Source: a bacterium UBA7470 (GTDB lineage: Bacteria; Pseudomonadota; Gammaproteobacteria; Burkholderiales; Burkholderiaceae_C). Taken from it: a stretch of 5,507 nt of DNA. The position numbers were made by a program, and so were the translations under genes. The notes under the pieces were generated by a model. That model searched no databases. It had not been told where the DNA came from and saw nothing but the letters and a program-made list of their open reading frames with translations. Where the stretch lies: positions 8,602-14,108 of the forward strand of contig DLPA01000052.1 in the NCBI GenBank assembly GCA_002479815.1, read 5' to 3'. Shown here one piece after another: positions 1-4,361 of the stretch; position 1 is the stretch's first letter, and each line of letters opens with the position of its first letter.

Positions 1-269
1 GCAGGCGCATTCAGCACCTTTTGCGCCGCAATCGACCCACCTGCACCGCCCAAGTTTTCGATGATGACGGGCTGCCCCAACTCTTTCGCCAAAGGACTAT
101 TGATCTTGCGAGCAATCACGTCCGACACACCACCGGGCGGATAAGGCACCATCAAATTCACAGGCTTAGACGGAAAGGTCTGCGCCACCGCACCGACCGT
201 CCCCACCAAAGCCACCGCACCCAAGACTCGACGCGCCCATGTCGCTACACTTTGCGCAAAACTTTGCAT
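1..269 (-). CDS. Bug/TctC-family periplasmic solute-binding protein, N-terminal part (cut by window edge)
   Basis: The first 89 codons of a tripartite tricarboxylate transporter-type (Bug) binding protein are present; the rest lies to the left of the window. The start ATG at 269-267 has a good Shine-Dalgarno, AGGAGA, five bases upstream. Residues 1-29 form a secretion signal with a twin arginine (R13-R14), a hydrophobic stretch (V15-V28) and an AVA|Q cleavage site. The mature part opens with FPSKPVNLMVPYPPGG (32-47) and D50, matching the family pattern of a beta strand followed by a PPGG-x2-D ligand loop. IIENLGGAGGS (69-79) matches the second conserved loop, usually EN-x-x-GAGG. Known family members bind carboxylates or other small organic molecules in the periplasm; in Burkholderiales they are very numerous and many lack adjacent membrane subunits. 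The ligand cannot be read from this fragment. It is divergent from the LysR gene, a common arrangement for regulated Bug genes. Confidence 0.94.
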   Translation of the reverse strand, partial: MQSFAQSVATWARRVLGAVALVGTVGAVAQTFPSKPVNLMVPYPPGGVSDVIARKINSPLAKELGQPVIIENLGGAGGSIAAQKVLNAP

Positions 270-274
270 ATCAG

Positions 275-280
275 TCTCCT
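275..280 (-). promoter_or_regulatory. Ribosome binding site of the Bug gene
   Basis: On the minus strand AGGAGA lies five bases before the ATG at 269-267. It fixes this codon as the start and is the strongest Shine-Dalgarno sequence in the window. Confidence 0.8.
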
Positions 281-318
281 AAAAAATTAAAACCAGCACC
301 AAAGATGAAACAAAGTGC

Positions 319-324
319 ATATTA
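319..324 (-). promoter_or_regulatory. Possible -10 element of the Bug promoter
   Basis: TAATAT on the minus strand lies about 50 bases before the Bug start codon. It matches the sigma-70 -10 consensus at 4 of 6 positions. No good -35 hexamer sits 16-18 bases upstream; TTGTGA is only 13 bases away. A weak -35 would fit a promoter that depends on an activator such as the divergent LysR protein. This is inference from the sequence only. Confidence 0.35.
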
Positions 325-338
325 GGCAGGCGCAACCC

Positions 339-374
339 GCTTCACAAGGCTATTTTTTGTGGGCATGATGAAGC
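339..374. promoter_or_regulatory. Possible operator region between the Bug and LysR genes
   Basis: Two inverted repeats overlap here: CACAA (343-347) with TTGTG (357-361), nine bases apart, and GCTTCA (339-344) with TGAAGC (369-374), 24 bases apart. Bases 344-364 also match 17 of 21 positions of 4001-4021 in front of the CoA-transferase gene, in the same orientation relative to the downstream gene. LysR-type proteins usually bind an interrupted dyad upstream of the divergent target promoter. These repeats lie just upstream of the putative Bug -10, where an activator would bind. No clean T-N11-A LysR box is obvious, so assignment to the neighbouring regulator is inference. Confidence 0.35.
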
Positions 375-409
375 TTGGTTGTCATCCCTCACGGCCTCAA
401 CACAAACTC

Positions 410-1300
410 ATGAACCTCAGACTCCACCAGCTGCGCGCCTTAACGGGCGTGGTCGAACACGGCAGCATTCGCGCTGCGGCTCGCCATTTGTACGTCTCTC
501 AAGCCGCCTTGACCAAGGCGCTGCGCGAGTTGGAGGACGACGCGGGCGTGGCTCTGTTGGTGCGCAGTGCGCGGGGCGTGCAGCTCACCGCCGAAGGCCA
601 ACGCCTGCTGGCGCGGGCGCGTTTGGTGGTGCGACAACTGGACTTGGCCGAGCAAGAGCTGGCCCAAGCACAACACAGCGCCCACGGCCCGGTGCATATC
701 GCCCTGACACCGTTTTTAACGCTCACCCACCTCGGCCCCTTGGTACAGGCGTTTCGCCAGCGTTACCCCCACGTCCCCTTAGAGCTGATGGAAGGCTTGG
801 CCTCACGCGCCCTGCCGCGCCTGCGAGATGGCTCGCTGGACTGGGCCGCCGTGGTCGATGTGGGCGACTTGCCGCTGAGTGAATTTCACAGCCAAGTGCT
901 GGGGCGCATTGAGCAGCACATCGTCGTGCGCCAAGGGCATCCGCTGGCACAAAGGCCAGACATCGCGGGCTTGACCGCGTTGGAATGGGTGCAGTCTGGC
1001 CCCAGCGATGGCCGACGCGGGCAACGGGTGCAGCAGATGTTCATCCAACAAGGACTGCCACCCCCGCAGCGCGTGCTGCACTGCGATGCCTTGGCCGCCT
1101 TGAGCCTCTTGCGCAGCACCGACGTGGCCGGTGTCGTCCCCGCCCCACTGCTGGCCCAACCCGAAGGCCGCGACTTGGTGCCCCTGCACGTCCCCAAGCT
1201 GCATCTCCCCCACTTCACCCTCGTCCTGCTGTCCCAACCCGACGTCCCCCTCACCGCCCCCGCCGCCTATTTGGCCGATTGCTTGGTGCGGGAGTTATAA
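410..1300 (+). CDS. LysR-type transcriptional regulator
   Basis: This 296-residue protein has the usual LTTR length. Residues 1-60 are the winged helix-turn-helix: LHQLRALTGVVEHGSIRAAA followed by a helix with SQAALTKALRELE, then the wing with LLVRSARGVQLTAEG. A linker helix follows (about 61-90). GPVHIALTPFLTL begins the periplasmic-binding-protein-like effector domain, which senses a small-molecule inducer. The ATG at 410 is preferred because MNLRLHQLRAL is the canonical LTTR beginning. In-frame starts at 359 (GTG), 365 and 368 would add 14-17 residues with no LTTR resemblance. None of these starts has a convincing Shine-Dalgarno. LTTRs typically regulate the divergent gene, so the Bug gene is the likely target, and the CoA-transferase at 2643-3941 is a possible second one because its upstream region carries a similar element. 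The inducer is unknown, probably an organic acid or its CoA ester (inference). Confidence 0.95.
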   Translation: MNLRLHQLRALTGVVEHGSIRAAARHLYVSQAALTKALRELEDDAGVALLVRSARGVQLTAEGQRLLARARLVVRQLDLAEQELAQAQHSAHGPVHIALTPFLTLTHLGPLVQAFRQRYPHVPLELMEGLASRALPRLRDGSLDWAAVVDVGDLPLSEFHSQVLGRIEQHIVVRQGHPLAQRPDIAGLTALEWVQSGPSDGRRGQRVQQMFIQQGLPPPQRVLHCDALAALSLLRSTDVAGVVPAPLLAQPEGRDLVPLHVPKLHLPHFTLVLLSQPDVPLTAPAAYLADCLVREL

Positions 1301-1330
1301 GATCAACGGCCTTTATCAACTTCGATCAAC
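1301..1330 (+). repeat. Short ATCAAC repeats in the LysR/DUF1877 gap
   Basis: GATCAAC occurs at 1301-1307 and 1324-1330, with the related TATCAAC at 1314-1320. The hexamer ATCAAC thus occurs three times in 30 bases, at 13- and 10-base steps, between the LysR stop and the next gene's ribosome binding site. No function can be assigned. Confidence 0.4.
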
Positions 1331-1346
1331 TCAGCAAGGACAGGAT

Positions 1347-1811
1347 ATGACTGGTGGTGACTTTTATGCGCTCTCTGATGCACTCTTGCAAAAAATGGAA
1401 GATGCCAGCAACGGAGAACCGAATGAGGAGGGGCGGATCGACGATTTGTATGAAGACTGCCTGATGCCGTTTCTGGATGGAAACGTCCCGAACGAGCCAC
1501 GTGAGGTGTTTTCCGATCAGGAATGGCACTGGTATCCCTTGACCGTGCTCTTGCGCCAAGAAGAGGCTTGCGGTGTCAACCTCGGGCTGGGCGAGGAGAT
1601 GATCGGCTACTCGTTTTCGTATGAAGTCCCCGACATTGCCCAAGCCTTGAGCGAACTCACCCCCGACGAAATTCGCCGTCGTTATGACGCGCACATCGAC
1701 GAGATGAACGATGCCCCCATCGAAGAATTGATCGCACTCATCCAAGGCGTGACCGCGTTTTACCAACGCGCCGCCACCAACGGCCACGCCGTGCTGTTTC
1801 GCGTGACTTGA
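1347..1811 (+). CDS. DUF1877/YfbM-like small acidic protein
   Basis: A 154-residue, strongly acidic protein with no signal peptide or membrane segment, so probably cytoplasmic. The ATG at 1347 follows AAGGA six bases upstream, which fixes the start; the open frame further upstream only overlaps the LysR gene. The C-terminal half resembles DUF1877 (YfbM) as I remember it: a tryptophan motif DQEWHWYPLTVLL (58-69), then IAQALSELTPDEIRRRYD (97-114) and TAFYQRAATNGHAVLF (136-151). The family usually shows W-x-x-L-x-x-LL, an 'ALxxIxxEELRARYD' helix and 'FYQRAAxxGxAVL' at the end. The biochemical role of the family is not established. It follows the LysR gene by 46 bases on the same strand and could be co-transcribed, but a functional link is not evident. 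Family assignment is from motif resemblance only. Confidence 0.75.
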   Translation: MTGGDFYALSDALLQKMEDASNGEPNEEGRIDDLYEDCLMPFLDGNVPNEPREVFSDQEWHWYPLTVLLRQEEACGVNLGLGEEMIGYSFSYEVPDIAQALSELTPDEIRRRYDAHIDEMNDAPIEELIALIQGVTAFYQRAATNGHAVLFRVT

Positions 1812-1827
1812 CTTGATCGCGTGACTT
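1799..1827 (+). repeat. 11-bp direct repeat spanning the DUF1877-like stop codon
   Basis: TCGCGTGACTT occurs at 1799-1809 and again at 1817-1827, an 18-base step. The first copy runs into the TGA stop of the preceding gene (1809-1811). A weak 5-bp hairpin, CTTGA (1812-1816) with TCAAG (1827-1831), overlaps it. There is no T-run, so this is not a convincing terminator for the convergent genes. Confidence 0.5.
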
Positions 1828-1847
1828 CAAGCCCGTTGCCCCGCCTA

Positions 1848-2144
1848 TCACGCCCCCAATCGCAATAACTCGTCTAAGCGCAGCACGATCCAATCGGCTT
1901 CTTGGGGGGTGAAGGTGTCGCCTTGATGCAGGCCACGGCGCAAGGTGGCGATCACGTCTGAGGCGGTGATGCCTAAGCGGTGCATTTGGGTGTGTGCGGT
2001 GTCGATGAGCAGTTGGGCCATGTCCTCGCACAGCTCGTAACGCTGGGCGATCTCAGTGGCACTGGCAGAAGGCTTGTGTTTGCCCGGCTCTATGAATAGT
2101 GCGATGAACGAGGGGGGAATATGGACTTGGCTGTCGGGGTTCAT
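1848..2144 (-). CDS. Conserved Burkholderiales protein of unknown function (98 residues)
   Basis: Small soluble protein without signal peptide or membrane helix. From memory, close relatives are widespread in Comamonadaceae and often carry the label 'ATPase with chaperone activity'. No Walker A or B motif is visible here and a 98-residue chain is too short for such an ATPase, so that name should not be trusted. Recognisable blocks are IPPSFIALFIEPGK (9-22), EIAQRYELCEDMAQLL (31-46), a central LGITASDVI (57-65) and a tryptophan-containing end, PQEADWIVLRLDELL (80-94). The composition suggests an all-helical protein. It is the last gene of the minus-strand group, 40 bases after the thioredoxin-fold gene, and no clear Shine-Dalgarno precedes the ATG. 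It converges with the DUF1877-like gene, 36 bases away. Function unknown. Confidence 0.8.
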   Translation of the reverse strand: MNPDSQVHIPPSFIALFIEPGKHKPSASATEIAQRYELCEDMAQLLIDTAHTQMHRLGITASDVIATLRRGLHQGDTFTPQEADWIVLRLDELLRLGA

Positions 2145-2177
2145 GGGGCCATGAGGCGATCAAAGACAGAACGATCA

Positions 2178-2198
2178 CACGCCATCAAAGACGGCGTG
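2178..2198. repeat. Hairpin across the thioredoxin-like stop codon
   Basis: CACGCC (2178-2183) and GGCGTG (2193-2198) form a perfect 6-bp inverted repeat with a nine-base loop that contains the TGA stop of the minus-strand gene. The loop sequence ATCAAAGAC (2184-2192) is repeated directly at 2159-2167. No T-run follows in either direction. It may be an mRNA processing or attenuation hairpin between the two genes rather than a terminator; the evidence is weak. Confidence 0.35.
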
Positions 2199-2616
2199 AA
2201 GCTAATTTTTGGCGCGATTCGGTCAAGCGGGCTTGCAGATAGTCGCCATACAGTTCGGGCACGGCGACCCCTACCAGCCGCTCGGCCAGTTCTTCTCCGT
2301 TGGGGCCGAAGAAAAACACGGTGGGTGCGAGTTTGGCTTTGAGGGCTTGCGACCATGCGCGGGGCGTGGTCGTGCTGCTGAAGTCTTCAAACGTGCCCGT
2401 TTGATCCCTGATGTTGATTTGCACCGCCGCCACTTCGCCCGTACGAGTCATGGGGCCGAGGTAGGCGTTGCGAACCAAATCGCAGTAGGGGCAAGACGGA
2501 ATGGTGGTCATCACGACCAAGGGCTGCCCTTTTTGCGCGGCTTTAACCGCAGACAAGCGCAAGGATGAGGCACTGGGTAGAGTACTTTTGGCGGGAAGAG
2601 ATGCGACATCGGCCAT
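2185..2616 (-). CDS. Thioredoxin-fold protein with CPYC active site
   Basis: This is a 143-residue protein. The ATG at 2616-2614 has AGGAG six bases upstream (minus strand, 2627-2623), which fixes the start; the longer same-frame opening upstream only shadows the CoA-transferase gene. Residues 32-40 (PLVVMTTIP) form the first core strand. It is followed by SCPYC with redox cysteines C42 and C45 at the start of a helix, and by a cis-proline loop, LAPTVFFFGPNGEELAERLVG (from 96, P98), as in thioredoxins. There is no signal peptide, so it should act in the cytoplasm as a thiol-disulfide reductase or related redox protein. Its partner is unknown. CPYC is the glutaredoxin-type dipeptide, whereas classical thioredoxin has CGPC, so it is neither housekeeping thioredoxin nor DsbA. 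It begins 26 bases after the CoA-transferase stop, so the two are probably translated from one mRNA. Confidence 0.9.
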   Translation of the reverse strand: MADVASLPAKSTLPSASSLRLSAVKAAQKGQPLVVMTTIPSCPYCDLVRNAYLGPMTRTGEVAAVQINIRDQTGTFEDFSSTTTPRAWSQALKAKLAPTVFFFGPNGEELAERLVGVAVPELYGDYLQARLTESRQKLASRRL

Positions 2617-2624
2617 GCGTGGCT

Positions 2625-2638
2625 CCTGATTCCTGATT
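2625..2638 (-). repeat. Tandem 7-bp repeat at the thioredoxin-like ribosome binding site
   Basis: CCTGATT is repeated twice in tandem (2625-2631 and 2632-2638). On the minus strand this gives AGG-containing units, the second joined to the AGGAG before the ATG at 2616. A local slippage duplication that provides an extra weak ribosome-binding sequence is the simplest reading. Confidence 0.45.
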
Positions 2639-2642
2639 CGGT

Positions 2643-3941
2643 TTAAACAATGCCTTGCTGGTGCAGCGCGTCGATGCGCTCGGGCGACCAGCCCAAGACT
2701 TCTTGCAAGACTTCGGCGGTGTGTTGCCCGAGCAAGGGCGGCGGGCGTACCGTACACACGGGCGTGGCACTGAGCTTTAAGGGGCTGGCGACCAGTTGCA
2801 CGTCGGGCGCGTGGGGGTGTTGCCAGTGCTGCACCATGTCCCGCGCTTGGATGTGCGGATCGGCAAACACTTCGGCCAAGTTGTTGATGGGGCCGCAGGG
2901 GACTTTGGCCTGTTCCAACGCACTCAACCAATCGGCCTTGGCGCGGGTTTTGAGCACGGCTTCGAGCATGGGAACGAGCACGGCGCGGTGGCGCACGCGG
3001 TCTTGATTGAGTTTGAAGCGTGCGTCTTGCGCCCATTCGGGATGGCCGGCGACTTGGCAAAAGCGTTGGAATTGCCCATCGTTGCCCACCGCCAGAATGA
3101 GGTGTTGCGCTTGGTCTTCCTCGTTCGGAGCAACCTCGAACACTTGGTAGGGCACGATGTTGACGTGGGCGTTGCCTGCCCGCCCGGGCACGCGCTGGGC
3201 AAACTGCCCATGCACCAAATAGTTCGCGCCCAGATTCGCCAGCATCGCCACTTGGGTGTCCAGCAGCGCCATGTCGATGTGCTGGCCTTGGCCGCTGTGT
3301 TCGGCGTGACGCAAAGCGGCCAGTATCGCCACCGTCGCATACAGGCCGGTGAACAAATCGGCCACCGCCACGCCCACTTTTTGCGGGCCACCGCCGGGCA
3401 AGTCGTCGCGCTCGCCCGTGACGCTCATCAGCCCGCCCATGCCTTGAATGGCGTAGTCGTAGCCCGCGCGTTCGCGGTAGGGGCCGGTTTGCCCAAAGCC
3501 GGTGATGGAGCAATAGACCAGCTTGGGATTGATGGCCTGCAAGCTGGCAAAGTCCAGCCCGTAGCGGGCCATGTCGCCGACTTTGAAGTTTTCGACCATG
3601 ACATCGCAGTGCCTTGCCAGCTCGCGGATCAGGGCTTGGCCTTCGGGGTGGGCCAAGTCGCACGTCACTGAGCGTTTGTTGCGATTCGCGCCCAGATAGT
3701 AGGCGGCCTCGGCGGTGTCTTCCCCGTCTGGGGTTTGCAGGAACGGCGGCCCCCAGCCTCGGGTGTCGTCGCCCGTACCGGGGCGTTCGATTTTGATGAC
3801 ATCGGCCCCTAAGTCGGCCAAGGTTTGAGTGGCCCACGGGCCAGCCAAGACGCGGGACAAGTCCAGTACCCGCACGCCTTGCAAGGCGGTGGGCGATAAA
3901 GCGGCCAGCGCCGCAGAAGAGGAGGAGGATGAAGCGTGCAT
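2643..3941 (-). CDS. CaiB/BaiF family (class III) CoA-transferase, SUGCT-like
   Basis: A 432-residue protein of full family length. Class III enzymes move coenzyme A between carboxylic acids through an aspartyl-CoA thioester. Visible landmarks: VRVLDLSRVLAGPWATQTLADLGADVIKIE (in 23-52), ERPGTGDDTRGWGPPF (52-67), NRNKRS (86-91), DVMVENF (113-119), SITGFGQTGPY (145-155), GLMSVTGE (170-177), VGVAVADLFTGL with the expected catalytic Asp195, IVPYQVF (262-268), VPCGPINN (347-354) and PPPLLGQHT (400-408). These blocks resemble the succinate/hydroxymethylglutarate (SUGCT, C7orf10) branch more than formyl-CoA transferase or CaiB, so dicarboxylates such as succinate and glutarate are plausible partners; this is inference. 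The ATG at 3941 is the only plausible start. It adds a 17-residue tail with six serines in a row, and only a weak GCGGG precedes it. It is first in a probable operon with the two genes to its left. Confidence 0.95.
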   Translation of the reverse strand: MHASSSSSSAALAALSPTALQGVRVLDLSRVLAGPWATQTLADLGADVIKIERPGTGDDTRGWGPPFLQTPDGEDTAEAAYYLGANRNKRSVTCDLAHPEGQALIRELARHCDVMVENFKVGDMARYGLDFASLQAINPKLVYCSITGFGQTGPYRERAGYDYAIQGMGGLMSVTGERDDLPGGGPQKVGVAVADLFTGLYATVAILAALRHAEHSGQGQHIDMALLDTQVAMLANLGANYLVHGQFAQRVPGRAGNAHVNIVPYQVFEVAPNEEDQAQHLILAVGNDGQFQRFCQVAGHPEWAQDARFKLNQDRVRHRAVLVPMLEAVLKTRAKADWLSALEQAKVPCGPINNLAEVFADPHIQARDMVQHWQHPHAPDVQLVASPLKLSATPVCTVRPPPLLGQHTAEVLQEVLGWSPERIDALHQQGIV

Positions 3942-3992
3942 CCCGCTATTGTGCGTTTGCGCTGTGGCTTTGTCTGTGTCTTACGTTACGAA

Positions 3993-4019
3993 TCACAAAA
4001 ACAATAGTATTTTTTGTGA
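3993..4019. promoter_or_regulatory. Perfect 9-bp dyad, possible operator before the CoA-transferase gene
   Basis: TCACAAAAA (3993-4001) and TTTTTGTGA (4011-4019) are exact inverted repeats nine bases apart, centred 65 bases upstream of the CoA-transferase start codon. They overlap the putative -10 of that gene. Symmetry and position suggest a dimeric regulator, with the LysR protein of this window one candidate. Repression or activation cannot be told. Confidence 0.45.
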
Positions 4020-4021
4020 GC
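4001..4021 (-). promoter_or_regulatory. Putative CoA-transferase promoter and 21-bp element shared with the Bug gene
   Basis: On the minus strand the element reads GC[T]CACAAAAAATA, three variable bases, then TTGT. It matches 17 of 21 positions of the element upstream of the Bug gene (344-364), where it has the same orientation. It ends 59 bases before this gene's ATG and 74 before the Bug ATG. TATTGT at 4006-4001 could be a -10 (4 of 6 consensus bases), with a poor -35. Confidence 0.4.
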
Positions 4022-4042
4022 TTCTTACGCAGTATTTATAAG
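4014..4042 (+). promoter_or_regulatory. Sigma-70-like promoter pointing into the intergenic region
   Basis: TTGTGA (4014-4019, 4 of 6) and TATAAG (4037-4042, 5 of 6) are separated by exactly 17 bases. By consensus this is the best promoter seen in the window. Transcription would start near 4049, well before any protein gene. Confidence 0.45.
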
Positions 4043-4048
4043 CACTTC

Positions 4049-4155
4049 AAGCCATTTCATCATTAAAAATGTCTGTATTTTTCTATTTTTTGACCTCAAA
4101 CTGGCCGACAAACAGCTTTTGGGGCTTGTGTTCAGGCCATTGGAGCCTGTTTTTT
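4049..4155 (+). ncRNA. Candidate small RNA
   Basis: A transcript from the promoter at 4014-4042 would reach a hairpin plus T-run at 4133-4155, giving about 107 nt. No open frame of note lies inside. Possible internal pairing includes TGGCC (4102-4106) with GGCCA (4135-4139) and ACAA (4108-4111) with TTGT (4126-4129); the former competes with the terminator stem. No known RNA family is recognised. This rests only on the spacing of promoter- and terminator-like signals. Confidence 0.3.
4133..4155 (+). terminator. Terminator-like hairpin with T6 run
   Basis: CAGGC (4133-4137) pairs with GCCTG (4145-4149) across a seven-base loop and is followed directly by six T residues (4150-4155). The stem is short but GC-rich. 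No plus-strand protein gene lies within 2 kb upstream, so if it functions it ends an intergenic transcript. Confidence 0.4.
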
Positions 4156-4207
4156 GCACTTTTAAGGTCATTTTGAAGAACAAAATCAGCCAAAATCCCG
4201 TATTTAA

Positions 4208-4239
4208 TTGCGTAAGCAGCTCACTTTTTTTGCTATCGT
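4208..4239 (+). promoter_or_regulatory. Putative promoter for the lipoprotein gene
   Basis: TTGCGT (4208-4213) is a partial -35. TGCTATCGT (4231-4239) resembles an extended -10 (TG-n-TATnnT). The spacing is 20 bases, longer than ideal, so it would rely on the TG extension. The same arrangement appears in inverted form before the CoA-transferase gene. Confidence 0.35.
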
Positions 4240-4361
4240 TTTAGACAATCATCTACCCCCTCATGCCCTGCCACAGACACCAGCGACGGCGCTGCGGGGT
4301 GTTTGGTCAGAAAATACGTGACGACTCAACCGTTTTATATGTCTTCTCCCCCTCAAACATC

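Larger units (their letters stand above)
3990..4250. repeat. Inverted pair of similar promoter-like blocks
   Basis: The block 3990-4033, read on the minus strand, aligns without gaps to 4207-4250 on the plus strand at about 30 of 44 positions. The core GTGAGCTTCTTACGCA (4016-4031) and the reverse complement of 4209-4224 differ at one of 16 bases. Outside the core, each copy continues with a 6-7 base A or T run and then TAT[T/C]GT, which sits like a -10 element. The copies therefore point outwards, one towards the CoA-transferase and one towards the lipoprotein. They may be duplicated operator/promoter units or the terminal inverted repeats of an approximately 209-bp miniature element flanked by T-runs. 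Confidence 0.6.
3942..4361. other. AT-rich intergenic region rich in repeats and promoter-like signals
   Basis: About 420 bases lie between the divergent CoA-transferase and lipoprotein genes, if the lipoprotein starts at 4362. No convincing protein is encoded. The part from 3990 to 4255 is visibly AT-rich compared with the flanking genes and holds several T or A runs. It contains two promoter-like boxes in inverted orientation, a perfect 9-bp dyad, a second inverted pair (TGACCTCAAA at 4091-4100 with TTTAAGGTCA at 4161-4170, one mismatch) and a terminator-like hairpin. The length and structure suggest more than two simple promoters: a small RNA gene, a decayed miniature element, or a shared control region. 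Bases 4262-4361 look more like ordinary leader sequence. Confidence 0.75.

Noticed and set aside
21..290. An 89-codon plus-strand open frame
   Set aside because: It is antisense to the Bug gene, which has a signal peptide, family motifs and a strong ribosome binding site.
359..409. Longer LysR start codons (359, 365, 368)
   Set aside because: The extra residues do not match LysR N-termini and would overlap the possible operator; the ATG at 410 gives the standard beginning, although translation from 365 or 368 cannot be fully excluded.
1131..1346. N-terminal extension of the DUF1877-like protein
   Set aside because: It overlaps the LysR gene in another frame and has low-complexity Pro/Ser composition; a good ribosome binding site precedes the ATG at 1347.
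1812..1831. Bidirectional terminator at the convergent junction
   Set aside because: The stem is only five base pairs, AT-containing, and no T-run follows on either strand.
2796..3671. A 291-codon plus-strand open frame opposite the CoA-transferase
   Set aside because: It is antisense to a clearly coding gene, shows no recognisable motif, and is typical of shadow frames in GC-rich DNA.
2185..3837. A 550-codon minus-strand open frame covering the thioredoxin-like gene and most of the CoA-transferase
   Set aside because: Only the last 143 codons encode a recognisable protein with its own ribosome binding site. The rest is another frame of the CoA-transferase gene, with Arg/Pro/Ser-rich, GC-driven composition.
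4219..4233. Sigma-54 promoter in front of the lipoprotein gene
   Set aside because: CAC and TTGC are correctly spaced, but the essential GG of the -24 element is replaced by CT.
4263..4361. Upstream start for the lipoprotein
   Set aside because: The additional 33 residues are unlike a signal peptide and would move the hydrophobic segment and lipobox away from the N-terminus.
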